NCBI GenBank assembly: GCA_002491605.1
Contig: DKWG01000037.1
Location: 1-32,808, forward strand
Source: Ruminococcus sp. UBA7158
GTDB taxonomy: Bacteria > Bacillota > Clostridia > Oscillospirales > Ruminococcaceae
Reading direction: 5' to 3'
DNA length: 32,808 nucleotides
In this document: piece after piece, positions 8,298 to 16,965 of the stretch
Numbering within the stretch: position 1 is the stretch's first letter
How the letters are laid out: the number at the start of each line of letters is the position of its first letter
Translations under genes and position numbers: made by a program
The notes under the pieces: model-generated
The model's input: the letters and a program-made list of their open reading frames with translations, nothing else
The model's database searches: none
What the model was told of the DNA's origin: nothing

Positions 8298-9055
8298 TGA
8301 GTGATTTAAAAATCATAAATTCAGCTACCGAAGATGAAAAGATACTTATTCGTCACGTTTTAGATTTGGCGTCTCAAAGCTTTTCGTCGGGAAGACAAAG
8401 AAGCAGTTGCTTTTTAGATGAAAGGCAGTGCGCACTGTGTGAGCACGCATTGCGCTCAAGCGGATTCAATGACTATGAGCTTACGGGCGGCTATGAAAAT
8501 GCCGTCAGAAGGGTCATTGTTTTCTCAGGGTACGGGGCTAAAAGCGTATTTACTCCGGTGGTTTTTAATTACCGGGACAAGGATAAGCTGACTCACCGTG
8601 ACTTTTTGGGCGCTTTGATGTCGCTTAATATAAAGCGTGAAATGCTCGGCGATATTTTGGTTAACGAAAAAAGAGCTGTTGTATTCGTCATGAATACAGT
8701 TTTGCCGCTTGTTAAAGACATGACGAAGGTCTCAAGATGCGGCGTTACTATAAGCTATGATTTTTCAGCGGATGATATTCCTGAACAGGAGTTCGAGGTG
8801 ATTAAGGCGACAGTTTCGTCGCTGAGACTGGATTCCTGCCTCAGTGCTGCGATAAGGCAGTCGCGTGAGAAAACTCAGGAGCTTATCCGCTCAAAAGGCG
8901 TAGTACTCAATCACGTTGAAACATATAATCCAAGCTCACGGGTCGAAGCCGGTGATGTCTTTTCGGTCAGGGGCTTGGGAAAGTTTGTTATCGGTGAATT
9001 GGGCGGTTTATCAAAGAAGGACAGAATTTTTATTACTATAAATAAATACAAGTAA
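8297..9055 (+). CDS. ylmH: S4-domain RNA-binding protein YlmH
   Basis: 252 aa. The C-terminal S4 RNA-binding domain covers about residues 180-250 (SKGVVLNHVE, then SRVEAGDVFSVRGLGKFVIG). The N-terminal part is the YlmH-specific region with FLDERQCALCEHAL near 40-53. In B. subtilis, YlmH lies in the sepF-divIVA cluster and has been linked to rescue of stalled 50S ribosomal subunits. Its start codon overlaps the sepF stop. The ylmG gene that often lies between sepF and ylmH is missing. Confidence 0.9.
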   Translation: MSDLKIINSATEDEKILIRHVLDLASQSFSSGRQRSSCFLDERQCALCEHALRSSGFNDYELTGGYENAVRRVIVFSGYGAKSVFTPVVFNYRDKDKLTHRDFLGALMSLNIKREMLGDILVNEKRAVVFVMNTVLPLVKDMTKVSRCGVTISYDFSADDIPEQEFEVIKATVSSLRLDSCLSAAIRQSREKTQELIRSKGVVLNHVETYNPSSRVEAGDVFSVRGLGKFVIGELGGLSKKDRIFITINKYK

Positions 9056-9072
9056 AAAGGGAGGAAAACGGC

Positions 9073-9858
9073 ATGAACCCAAAGGATATTGCTGCAAAAA
9101 GATTTGAAAAGTCAGCATTGGGATATAAGCCCGAAGAGGTTGACGAGTTTTTAAAGAGCGTAGCCATAGAGCTTGCCAATGCTATAAAGGATAAGGAAGA
9201 AAGCGAAGCTAAGATTATTAAGCTTGTTGAAAAAATCAACGAGTATCGTCAGGATGAGGATTCCATAAGAGACGCTTTGCTTATTGCTCAGAAGCAGGGA
9301 AAGCGAATTGTCACCGACGCTAAGGAAGAAGCCGATAAGATCGTTGCCGAGGCACAGACAAAGCGTGACTCATTGCTTGCTGAGATTGCAAACGACTGCG
9401 AGGCGTTAAAGCGCAGCGAGGTTGAAAAGATTGCCACAGCCATTAAGGACGAAAACGATAAGCTTAATGCAGTCGTTGCTGCTTCTAAGACACAGATTGA
9501 GCTTCAGGGCGATAAGCTTGCAAAGCTGAAGGCTGAGGTAACCGACTTCAAGAGAAAGCTTCTCGGTATGCTCGAGGAACAGGTTAGATTCGCAGCATCT
9601 TTGCCGGAAATTTCCGATGAGGAGATTGCAAAAATAGTAAGCGGTCAGGTTAAGCCTGCACCTAACGCCGTCAAGGCTGATGCACCTGCTGCTAAGCCGG
9701 AGGCTGACGAAGCTAAGTCCGCTTCATCGTTACCTGCAAATAAACCTGCTAAGCCCGCACAGGAGAAAGTACGTCCTAATTTCGGCTTCGGCGACTCCAA
9801 CTATAAGAAGCAGGATTTTGCATTTGATGATTTAAAGTTTGGTCAGAACAAAAAGTAA
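9073..9858 (+). CDS. divIVA: DivIVA-family polar/septal protein
   Basis: 261 aa. The N-terminal lipid-binding domain is clear: FEKSALGYKPEEVDEFL at residues 11-27. A long coiled coil follows (about 28-180), rich in Lys, Glu and Ala. DivIVA proteins bind curved membrane at poles and septa and recruit division, chromosome or wall-growth factors. The C-terminus (about 190-261) is a low-complexity Pro/Ala/Lys linker ending in a short segment with Phe and Gly that may be a partner-binding tail. AAAGGGAGG precedes the ATG. It is the third gene of the sepF cluster, 17 bases after ylmH. Confidence 0.92.
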   Translation: MNPKDIAAKRFEKSALGYKPEEVDEFLKSVAIELANAIKDKEESEAKIIKLVEKINEYRQDEDSIRDALLIAQKQGKRIVTDAKEEADKIVAEAQTKRDSLLAEIANDCEALKRSEVEKIATAIKDENDKLNAVVAASKTQIELQGDKLAKLKAEVTDFKRKLLGMLEEQVRFAASLPEISDEEIAKIVSGQVKPAPNAVKADAPAAKPEADEAKSASSLPANKPAKPAQEKVRPNFGFGDSNYKKQDFAFDDLKFGQNKK

Positions 9859-9926
9859 TACACAAAAAGCGAAATTGTTATTTATTCTTTATATAAGTCA
9901 TTCAGAAAGGCATGGTCAATTAGTTT

Positions 9927-12710
9927 ATGGACTACAACAAAACCCTTAATCTGCCTGAAACAGATTACCCGATGCGAGGAAATCTTCCGACAAAAGAGCC
10001 GGGTATGGTTGAAGGCTGGGACGACAAAAAGCTTTACGAAAAAATACTGAAAAAGAACGAGGGAAGACCCACATACACCCTCCACGACGGTCCTCCGTAT
10101 GCAAACGGCGATATACATTTGGGAACTGCTTTGAATAAGGTTTTGAAGGATATCATCGTCAAGCAAAAGAACATGAGCGGATATCTTTCTAACTATGTTC
10201 CCGGCTGGGATACTCACGGACTTCCTATAGAGCTTAAGGCGATGAAGTCGATCGGCGTCAAGGACGGCGCAATTCCTCCTTTGGAGCTGAGAAAGCACTG
10301 CCGTGAGTTTGCTCTTTCTTATGTTGAAAGCCAAAAGCAGCAGTTCAAGCGCTTGGGCGTTTTGGGCGACTTTGATAACCCCTACCTCACCTTAAAGCCT
10401 GAATTTGAAGCTCGCCAGATTAAGGTATTCGGCGAGATGATAAAGCGCGGATACATTTACAAGGGCTTAAAGCCTGTTTACTGGTGCCCTGAATGCCAGA
10501 CTGCGTTGGCAGAAGCTGAGATTGAGTATCAGGACGACCCGTGCTACTCTGTATACGTTAAGTTCAACGTTGTCGACGATAAGGGATTGTTTACAGCATT
10601 GGGTCTTGACCTTGCAAAGACATATTTTGTTATTTGGACAACAACAACCTGGACACTCCCGGGCAACCTTGCAATTTGTCTCGGTCCTGACTATGAATAC
10701 ACAGTCGTAAAGGCTAACGGCGAAAACTATGTTATGGCAAGAGAGCTTATCGAGCCTACACTTGCTGCTGCCGGAATCACCGAATACGAAACTGTCGGAT
10801 CATTTACGGGCAAGGAGCTTGAATACTGCAAGGCTCAGCACCCGTTTATGGGAAGAACCTCACTTGTTATTGTCGGCGACCATGTCACTCTTGACAGCGG
10901 TACAGGCTGCGTTCATACAGCTCCGGGCTACGGTGTTGACGACTTTGAGGTTTGCAAGAAGTACGACGAAATCGGCATAGTTGTCGGAGTTGACGGCAAC
11001 GGCGTTATGACCAAGGATTCGGGTGAATTCGAGGGCTTAAAGACAGACGACGCCAACAAGGCAATTGCGAAGAAGCTCACCGAAACAGGTCATTTGTTTG
11101 CTACAAACAAGATTTTGCACCAGTATCCGCACTGCTGGAGATGCAAGTCACCGATACTCTTCAGAGCTACAGAGCAGTGGTTTTGCTCTGTTAAAGACTT
11201 CAAGGATGAAACCGTCAAGGCGATTGAGAGCGTCGAGTGGATTCCCGGATGGGGCGAAGACAGAATAAAGGGAATGGTTCAGGACCGTTCCGACTGGTGT
11301 ATTTCACGTCAGAAGTCATGGGGCGTTCCGATACCGATCGTATACTGCAAGGACTGCCACAAGCCTATCGTCAATGATGAAACTATAAATGCTATTTCTG
11401 ATTTGTTTGCCCGTGAGGGTTCTGACGCTTGGTGGAAGTATGACGCAAGCGAGATAATTCCGTCTGACGTTAAGTGCGAGTGCGGATGCCATGAGTTTGT
11501 TAAGGAAACAGATATCATGGACGTTTGGTTCGATTCAGGCGTAACTCATACTGCGGTTTTGGATCAAAGAGAGGGTCTTTCTTCTCCTGCTGATTTGTAT
11601 TTAGAGGGTGCAGACCAGTACAGAGGCTGGTTCCAGTCATCGATTTTGACATCTGTTGTTATCAACGGCAGGGCACCTTATAAGGCAGTTTGCACCCACG
11701 GCTGGGTTGTTGACGGCGAAGGAAAGACTATGCACAAATCCTTAGGAAACGGAATTGAGCCTAAGGAGATATACGACAAAAACGGTGCAGACATCTTAAG
11801 GCTTTGGGTAGCATCAAGCGATTATCATTCAGATATCAGAATATCCAAGGATATTTTAGCTCAGCTCTCAGAAGCATATAAAAAGATAAGAAACACAGCA
11901 AGATACATCCTGGGCAACCTGTCAAATCAGGGCGGATTCAATTTCGACACCGATAGGGTTGACTTGAACGAGCTTACTGAGCTTGACAAGTGGGCTGTTA
12001 TGAAGCTTGATAACCTCATCGACAAGGTAAACGAGGCTTACAACGCATTTGACTTCCACATTGTATTCCACGCTATTCACAACTTCTGCGTTGTAGATAT
12101 GTCAAACTTCTATCTTGATATCATTAAGGACAGACTTTACTGCGAGGCTCCCGATTCAAAGCTTCGTCGCTCAGCTCAGACTGTCATGTATATGATTCTG
12201 TCCGCAATTTCAAGGTTGGTTGCACCTATCCTTTCATTTACAGCGGATGAAATCTGGTCATATATGAATCACTCCAAGGATGAAAATCCGGAAAGCGTAT
12301 TCTTAAATGATATGCCTACTAAGTCCGGTCTTAGCTTCGACGATGAGTTTATTTCCAAGTGGGAATTCATCTACAGCTTGAGAATCGATGCAAAGAAGGC
12401 ACTTGAGCTTAAGAGAGCGGATAAGGTAATCGGCTCGTCATTAGAAGCAGATCTTGTTATAACAGCAGGTGACAGCTTCGACAAGTTGAATGCCGTTAAG
12501 GATATCCTGCCTGCCGTTTTCATTGTTTCAAGAGTGGAGATCGCTCGTGACGGCGACGCTGAGTTTACCGGTGAAACAACGGGACTCGGATTCACTGTTA
12601 AGAGAGCGTCCGGTGAAAAGTGTGAGCGCTGCTGGGCTTACTCTGATACTGTAGGTCATTCACATGAGCATCCGACACTTTGTGAGAGATGTGCTGCAAC
12701 CGTTAAGTAA
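9927..12710 (+). CDS. ileS: Isoleucyl-tRNA synthetase
   Basis: 927 aa, class I synthetase that charges tRNA-Ile. The HIGH-type motif is HLGT at residues 64-67, in PYANGDIHLG. The KMSKS-type loop is MHKS at 602-605, in GKTMHKSLGN. The CP1 editing domain lies between them (about 180-400). A Cys-rich stretch precedes DVWFDSG near 530, and the C-terminal zinc finger has Cys899, 902, 919 and 922. The architecture is that of the eubacterial type (IleS1). The upstream gap is only 68 bases with no T-box. AAAGG at 9906-9910 is 16 bases from the ATG, too far to be ideal; the ATG at 9912 runs into TAG after three codons. Confidence 0.97.
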   Translation: MDYNKTLNLPETDYPMRGNLPTKEPGMVEGWDDKKLYEKILKKNEGRPTYTLHDGPPYANGDIHLGTALNKVLKDIIVKQKNMSGYLSNYVPGWDTHGLPIELKAMKSIGVKDGAIPPLELRKHCREFALSYVESQKQQFKRLGVLGDFDNPYLTLKPEFEARQIKVFGEMIKRGYIYKGLKPVYWCPECQTALAEAEIEYQDDPCYSVYVKFNVVDDKGLFTALGLDLAKTYFVIWTTTTWTLPGNLAICLGPDYEYTVVKANGENYVMARELIEPTLAAAGITEYETVGSFTGKELEYCKAQHPFMGRTSLVIVGDHVTLDSGTGCVHTAPGYGVDDFEVCKKYDEIGIVVGVDGNGVMTKDSGEFEGLKTDDANKAIAKKLTETGHLFATNKILHQYPHCWRCKSPILFRATEQWFCSVKDFKDETVKAIESVEWIPGWGEDRIKGMVQDRSDWCISRQKSWGVPIPIVYCKDCHKPIVNDETINAISDLFAREGSDAWWKYDASEIIPSDVKCECGCHEFVKETDIMDVWFDSGVTHTAVLDQREGLSSPADLYLEGADQYRGWFQSSILTSVVINGRAPYKAVCTHGWVVDGEGKTMHKSLGNGIEPKEIYDKNGADILRLWVASSDYHSDIRISKDILAQLSEAYKKIRNTARYILGNLSNQGGFNFDTDRVDLNELTELDKWAVMKLDNLIDKVNEAYNAFDFHIVFHAIHNFCVVDMSNFYLDIIKDRLYCEAPDSKLRRSAQTVMYMILSAISRLVAPILSFTADEIWSYMNHSKDENPESVFLNDMPTKSGLSFDDEFISKWEFIYSLRIDAKKALELKRADKVIGSSLEADLVITAGDSFDKLNAVKDILPAVFIVSRVEIARDGDAEFTGETTGLGFTVKRASGEKCERCWAYSDTVGHSHEHPTLCERCAATVK

Positions 12711-12723
12711 ACTATTCTTTGTT

Positions 12724-12749
12724 CGTTTGCCGCAGTTTTGCGGCAAACG
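12724..12749 (+). terminator. Hairpin after ileS, weak terminator
   Basis: A perfect 11-bp stem (12724-12734 with 12739-12749) with a 4-base loop is followed by GGCTTTGTTG rather than a clean T run. It may be an inefficient terminator or a processing site between ileS and lspA. Confidence 0.5.
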
Positions 12750-12779
12750 GGCTTTGTTGATTAAAAGGATTGGTAAAAT

Positions 12780-13319
12780 TTGCTCGTAATTTCCTTTGTT
12801 ATAATTGCAGTTCTTACTGCCTGCGACCAGATAATCAAGCTTGCCGTCATACAGAACTTCGATGAGTGCGTGAGCGTATTGAAAAGATACTATACATTTT
12901 CAATCGGCGATTTTGATGTGTTCAGCCTCACTCATATAAGAAACGACGGCGCAGGCTGGAGCATTTTGGGCGGTCAAACTGTGTTCTTAGTTGCGTTTAC
13001 AACTGTTGTTATGCTGGGCATAATCGTCTACATGATAATAAAGCGCAAATCTATATGCAAAATTGAATATATATGCCTGTCGCTTATTGTTGCAGGCGGC
13101 ATAGGAAACCTTATTGACAGAATAAGAATGCTCATTGACACTGAATTCAGCGGAGTAGTTGATTATATCGTGTTTGATTTTATAAAGTTCCCTGTGTTCA
13201 ATTTTGCAGACATCTGTGTTGTTCTGGGCGGAATAGGAATATGTGTTTACTATATTGTCGATGAGATAAGGAATGCAAAGCTCAAAAAGGAGCAGGCAAA
13301 GCTTTCAAGTGATGAATAG
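12780..13319 (+). CDS. lspA: Lipoprotein signal peptidase (signal peptidase II)
   Basis: 179 aa with four membrane segments. It cuts the signal peptide from prolipoproteins after lipidation. Conserved motifs are DQIIK at 16-20, RNDGAGWS at 54-61, GGIGNLIDR at 106-114 and FNFAD at 140-144. The catalytic aspartates should be Asp113 and Asp144. The C-terminus is Lys-rich and cytoplasmic. The start is TTG 12780 with AAAAGGA at 12763-12769. The gene overlaps the next one by 8 bases. Confidence 0.94.
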   Translation: MLVISFVIIAVLTACDQIIKLAVIQNFDECVSVLKRYYTFSIGDFDVFSLTHIRNDGAGWSILGGQTVFLVAFTTVVMLGIIVYMIIKRKSICKIEYICLSLIVAGGIGNLIDRIRMLIDTEFSGVVDYIVFDFIKFPVFNFADICVVLGGIGICVYYIVDEIRNAKLKKEQAKLSSDE

Positions 13320-14226
13320 GTTTGAATTGATAACCGAATCCGACGATGTCGGTGTAAGAATAGACAAGTGGCTCACTGAGCAAACACAGATAGATTTAAC
13401 ACGTTCGGCGGCGGCCAAGCTGATAGAGTCGGGAAACGTTTCAGTGCTCGGCAGAACCGTTCAAAAGAGCTATAAGCTTTCTTTGGGAGATATCATTACA
13501 GTCGACGTTCCCGATCCTGTTGACCTGAAGATTGAGCCGCAGGACATCCCTTTAGATATTATCTATGAAGACGACGATTTGCTGGTCGTCAACAAGCCAC
13601 AGGGAATGGTTGTTCATCCTGCACCGGGTAATTATACATCTACCTTGGTAAATGCGCTTATGTATCACTGTAAGGACTCGCTTTCCGGAATCAACGGCGT
13701 CATTCGCCCCGGAATCGTCCATAGAATCGATAAGAACACAAGCGGTCTTTTAATGGTTGCAAAGACGGACAAGGCTCATTTGGGACTTGCTGAGCAGATA
13801 AAGGCACATAGCTTTACACGAGAATACGAGGCTATATGCGTCGGCAGATTTAAAGATATATCGGGAACTATTGACGCTCCTATCGGACGTGATAAGGCAG
13901 ACAGAAAGAAAATGTGTGTAACTACGGTCAATTCTAAAAATGCAGTTACTCATTATAGAGTTCTTGAGGAGCTTCCGAGGTATACTCATGTGAGCTTTTC
14001 GCTTGAAACAGGGCGCACACATCAGATAAGAGTGCATTCAGCTTATATCGGGCATCCGATTTTAGGGGATGATGTTTACGGCAAACCGTATAATGGCTGT
14101 AAAGGTCAATGCCTTCACGCTAAAAAGATCGGTTTTATTCACCCTATAACTCATGAGTACATGGAATTCAGCGCAGAGCCTCCCGAGTATTTCATTAAGC
14201 TTTTAAAAAAACTAAGCACTGTGTAA
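13312..14226 (+). CDS. rluD: RluA/RluD-family 23S rRNA pseudouridine synthase
   Basis: 304 aa from ATG 13312. It isomerises uridine to pseudouridine in RNA, most likely in 23S rRNA. An N-terminal S4 domain (about 10-75) precedes the catalytic domain with VVNKPQGMVVHPA and HRIDKNTSGLL, where Asp140 is the catalytic residue; GRTHQIRVH follows. I chose 13312 because the family sequence begins there. An upstream in-frame ATG at 13273 would add 13 unlikely residues inside lspA, with AAGGA directly adjacent to it. The true start overlaps the lspA stop by 8 bases and has no strong SD, suggesting coupling. The position after lspA matches many Firmicutes (B. subtilis ylyB), so the exact target may differ from E. 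coli RluD. Confidence 0.9.
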   Translation: MNRFELITESDDVGVRIDKWLTEQTQIDLTRSAAAKLIESGNVSVLGRTVQKSYKLSLGDIITVDVPDPVDLKIEPQDIPLDIIYEDDDLLVVNKPQGMVVHPAPGNYTSTLVNALMYHCKDSLSGINGVIRPGIVHRIDKNTSGLLMVAKTDKAHLGLAEQIKAHSFTREYEAICVGRFKDISGTIDAPIGRDKADRKKMCVTTVNSKNAVTHYRVLEELPRYTHVSFSLETGRTHQIRVHSAYIGHPILGDDVYGKPYNGCKGQCLHAKKIGFIHPITHEYMEFSAEPPEYFIKLLKKLSTV

Positions 14227-14236
14227 AAGGTATCAT

Positions 14237-15043
14237 ATGGATTTTAAGAATACAATTTTCGTCACAGATATGGATGGAACTTTGCTTAATAAGAGCAAGG
14301 ACATCACCGAAAAGAATATTTCAGCAATTAATGAATACAGAGCCAACGGCGGTGTATTCGGAATAGCGACGGGACGTCCTATTCACACCACCAAGCGCTA
14401 CCTTGACGTTTTGGATGTAGACCTTCCGCTTATTTTATATAACGGCTGCATTGTCTATGACCATAAGTCTGAAAAAATAATCCATGCTACATATCTTCCT
14501 GAGTGCGCAAGGGACATTTTAAAGGATATTTTTTCAAGGTATCCGGGAATTGCCCCTGAGATATTTACATTTGAAGGACAATATTATCTCAATCTCAACG
14601 ACGCCGAGAGGTGGCATCATGAGATATTGAGAATCAGCTATACAAAGAAAAACTCCGGCGATGAAGTGACTGAACCGTGGTGTAAGCTTTTGTTTGCAGA
14701 CAGCGTTGACGTCATTGACGAGCTTTGTGAGTATGTTAAGAAGTTCGACGGTATGGGAGTAAGGTTTGTCAGATCATGCCCGTATTTCCTTGAGCTTTTA
14801 CCTGAAAACGTTTCCAAGGGGTCGGCGCTTGTTGAAATGTTTAAATTACTTAATATTGACAACGTTAAAGTGATATCAGCCGGCGACTATGACAACGATA
14901 TTGAGATGCTTACGGCATCTGATATAAGCTTTTGCCCGGCAAATTCCGAGCAGCCTGTAAAGGACTGCTGCGATTACGTCTTGAAGGCATCCTGCGACGA
15001 AGATGCTATAGCGGAAGCGATAAAAATACTGGCTACAATATAA
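14237..15043 (+). CDS. Cof-type HAD-superfamily phosphatase
   Basis: 268 aa. HAD motif I is DMDGTLL with nucleophile Asp11 and acid/base Asp13. Motif II falls in GIATGRP. The motif III lysine is in SKGSAL, and motif IV is GDYDNDIEML. The cap between motifs II and III is of the C2 (Cof/YidA) type. These are cytoplasmic Mg-dependent phosphatases of sugar phosphates, flavin or pyridoxal phosphates; the substrate cannot be read from sequence. AAAAGG lies just upstream of the ATG. The gene starts 10 bases after the pseudouridine synthase and ends 16 bases before the transketolase pair, so it is probably in the same transcript. Confidence 0.9.
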   Translation: MDFKNTIFVTDMDGTLLNKSKDITEKNISAINEYRANGGVFGIATGRPIHTTKRYLDVLDVDLPLILYNGCIVYDHKSEKIIHATYLPECARDILKDIFSRYPGIAPEIFTFEGQYYLNLNDAERWHHEILRISYTKKNSGDEVTEPWCKLLFADSVDVIDELCEYVKKFDGMGVRFVRSCPYFLELLPENVSKGSALVEMFKLLNIDNVKVISAGDYDNDIEMLTASDISFCPANSEQPVKDCCDYVLKASCDEDAIAEAIKILATI

Positions 15044-15059
15044 TTTTGGAGGTACAACT

Positions 15060-15905
15060 ATGGATGAATTACTTAAAAAGCAGTTGAGTATTTCTGCTTG
15101 CAAGGTAAGAATGGGCATAATCGAGGGCGTTTACAACGCAAAGAGCGGTCACCCGGGTGGCTCTCTTTCAATTGCTGACTTGCTTACCTATCTTTATTTT
15201 GCTAAAATGAACGTTTATCCCGATAATCCCAAGCTCCCGGAAAGAGATAGATTTGTTCTTTCAAAGGGACATACAGCTCCGGCTCTTTATTCGACACTTG
15301 CCAACAGAGGCTTCTTCGACGTTGAAGAGCTTAAGGGTCTTCGACACATCGGGTCTATGCTTCAGGGACACCCTGATATGAAGCATATCCCAGGTGTTGA
15401 TATGTCCTCAGGTTCATTGGGACAGGGAATATCAGCCGCTGCCGGTATGGCGCTTTCTGCTAAACTCACTAACGAGACTTACAAGGTCTACGCTGTTTTG
15501 GGCGACGGCGAAATTGAAGAGGGTCAGGTTTGGGAAGCTGCTATGTTTGCCGCTCACAACAAGCTTGACAACTTGATTGCTGTAGTTGACAACAACGGTC
15601 TTCAGATTGACGGCAAGATTTCAGACGTTTGCTCACCCTACCCGATAACCGACAAGTTTGCAGCATTCGGCTGGCACGTTATCACTATGGACGCTCACGA
15701 CTTCGACAGCATTGAGGCTGCATTCAACGAAGCTGAAACTGTTGTAAATCAGCCTGTTGCAATAGTTATGACAAGCGTTAAGGGCAAGGGCGTTTCGTTC
15801 ATGGAGAATCAGGTTTCCTGGCACGGTGCAGCTCCTAATGCAGAGCAGTATGAGCAGGCAATGAGCGAGCTTAAGGCAAGACTTGCTGAGCTTGAGAATG
15901 AGTAA
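15060..15905 (+). CDS. Transketolase, N-terminal subunit
   Basis: 281 aa, the thiamine-diphosphate-binding half of a split transketolase. It has SGHPGGSLS at 29-37, SKGHTAPALY at 68-77, and the ThDP/Mg motif GDGEIEEG starting at 148 and ending with NN near 177. With the next gene it makes the full enzyme of the non-oxidative pentose phosphate path, moving two-carbon units between sugar phosphates. GGAGG at 15049-15053 is well placed. Split transketolases are common in Clostridia. Confidence 0.94.
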   Translation: MDELLKKQLSISACKVRMGIIEGVYNAKSGHPGGSLSIADLLTYLYFAKMNVYPDNPKLPERDRFVLSKGHTAPALYSTLANRGFFDVEELKGLRHIGSMLQGHPDMKHIPGVDMSSGSLGQGISAAAGMALSAKLTNETYKVYAVLGDGEIEEGQVWEAAMFAAHNKLDNLIAVVDNNGLQIDGKISDVCSPYPITDKFAAFGWHVITMDAHDFDSIEAAFNEAETVVNQPVAIVMTSVKGKGVSFMENQVSWHGAAPNAEQYEQAMSELKARLAELENE

Positions 15906-15929
15906 TTCTTAATTTAGGAGGAATTGATA

Positions 15930-16874
15930 ATGGCAGATATGATTAAAAAAGCCACCAGAGAAAGCTACGGCGAAGCCTTAGCAGAGCTTGGCGATAAGTA
16001 TGAAAACCTTTACGTTTTGGACGCTGACCTTGCTGCCGCCACCAAAACAGGTATATTTAAAAAGAAGTTCCCTGAAAGACATATCGACTGCGGTATAGCA
16101 GAAGCAAACATGATGGGCGTTGCTGCCGGTCTTGCTGCAACAGGAAAGATTCCTTTTGCTTCTTCATTTGCTATGTTTGCAGCCGGAAGAGCTTTTGAAA
16201 TTGTCAGAAACTCTATAGGCTATCCGCACTTAAACGTTAAGATAGGCGCAACTCACGCCGGCATTTCAGTAGGCGAGGATGGCGCAACACACCAGTGCAA
16301 CGAGGACATCGCTTTGATGCGCACAATCCCCGGAATGACAATTATCAACCCTGCTGACGATGTTGAGGCAAGAGCCGCAGTTGAAGCTGCTATTAACTAT
16401 AACGGTCCTGTTTATATGCGCTTCGGCAGACTTGCAACCCCTGTTTTCAATGACAAGGAAACATATAAGTTTGAACTTGGCAAGGGCATAGAGGTTGTAA
16501 GCGGTACTGACGTTGCCATCATTGCAACAGGACTTATGGTTTATGAAGCAATGACAGCTGCCGAGGCTTTGAAGGCAGACGGCATAAGCGCAAGAGTTAT
16601 AAATATTCACACAATCAAGCCTCTTGACGAAGAAATCGTTATCAAGGCTGCTAAGGAGACAGGACTTATTGTCACTGCTGAGGAGCACAGCGTTATCGGC
16701 GGACTCGGTTCAGCTGTATGCGATGTTTTGGCTGCTAACTGCCCGACTAAGGTTGTTAAGATCGGTGTAAACGACGTATTCGGTTATTCAGGTCCTGCAA
16801 CTGCACTTCTTAAGGAATTCGGTCTTTCTTCCGAAAATATTGTAAAGACCGTTAAGGAAGCTTTAGGCAAATAA
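15930..16874 (+). CDS. Transketolase, C-terminal subunit
   Basis: 314 aa from ATG 15930. It contains the pyrimidine-binding domain (Tyr-rich start, then GIAEANMMGVAAGLA with the catalytic glutamate, and GEDGATHQ) and the C-terminal transketolase domain (from about 185) ending near GYSGPATALLKEFG. AGGAGG at 15916-15921 is 8 bases from this ATG. The in-frame TTG at 15924 is only 2 bases away, so 15930 is preferred. It follows the N-terminal subunit after 24 bases and must pair with it. Confidence 0.94.
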   Translation: MADMIKKATRESYGEALAELGDKYENLYVLDADLAAATKTGIFKKKFPERHIDCGIAEANMMGVAAGLAATGKIPFASSFAMFAAGRAFEIVRNSIGYPHLNVKIGATHAGISVGEDGATHQCNEDIALMRTIPGMTIINPADDVEARAAVEAAINYNGPVYMRFGRLATPVFNDKETYKFELGKGIEVVSGTDVAIIATGLMVYEAMTAAEALKADGISARVINIHTIKPLDEEIVIKAAKETGLIVTAEEHSVIGGLGSAVCDVLAANCPTKVVKIGVNDVFGYSGPATALLKEFGLSSENIVKTVKEALGK

Positions 16875-16897
16875 TATTTGTTTTTAATATTCACTTT

Positions 16898-16954
16898 CCG
16901 ACCCCATAAGCATAGTATGTATAAGATGTTATGTCGCTGACTTATGGGGCTCGG
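16898..16954 (+). promoter_or_regulatory. Stem-loop abutting the yunB ribosome binding site
   Basis: CCGA plus CCCCATAAG (16898-16910) pairs with CTTATGGGG plus TCGG (16941-16954), giving 13 bp with one bulged C and a 30-base loop. Its last two bases are part of the GGGAGGGG ribosome site at 16953-16960. No T run follows, so it is not a normal terminator. It may terminate poorly, protect the transcript, or affect ribosome loading on yunB. Confidence 0.45.
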
Positions 16955-16965
16955 GAGGGGATATT

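Noticed and set aside
9859..9926. T-box riboswitch before ileS
   Set aside because: The gap is only 68 bases, with no T-box sequence, no specifier stem and no terminator. A T-box leader needs about 200 bases.
9882..10334. 150-aa open frame on the - strand across the ileS start
   Set aside because: It is antisense to conserved IleRS coding sequence, has no ribosome site and shows no family features; a shadow frame.
13273..13311. Longer N-terminus for the pseudouridine synthase
   Set aside because: The added residues are basic, lie inside lspA and are not part of the family's S4 domain; the SD is directly adjacent to that ATG.
16266..16688. 140-aa open frame on the - strand inside the transketolase C subunit gene
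   Set aside because: Antisense to a highly conserved enzyme, Cys/Asn-rich composition typical of shadow frames, no ribosome site.
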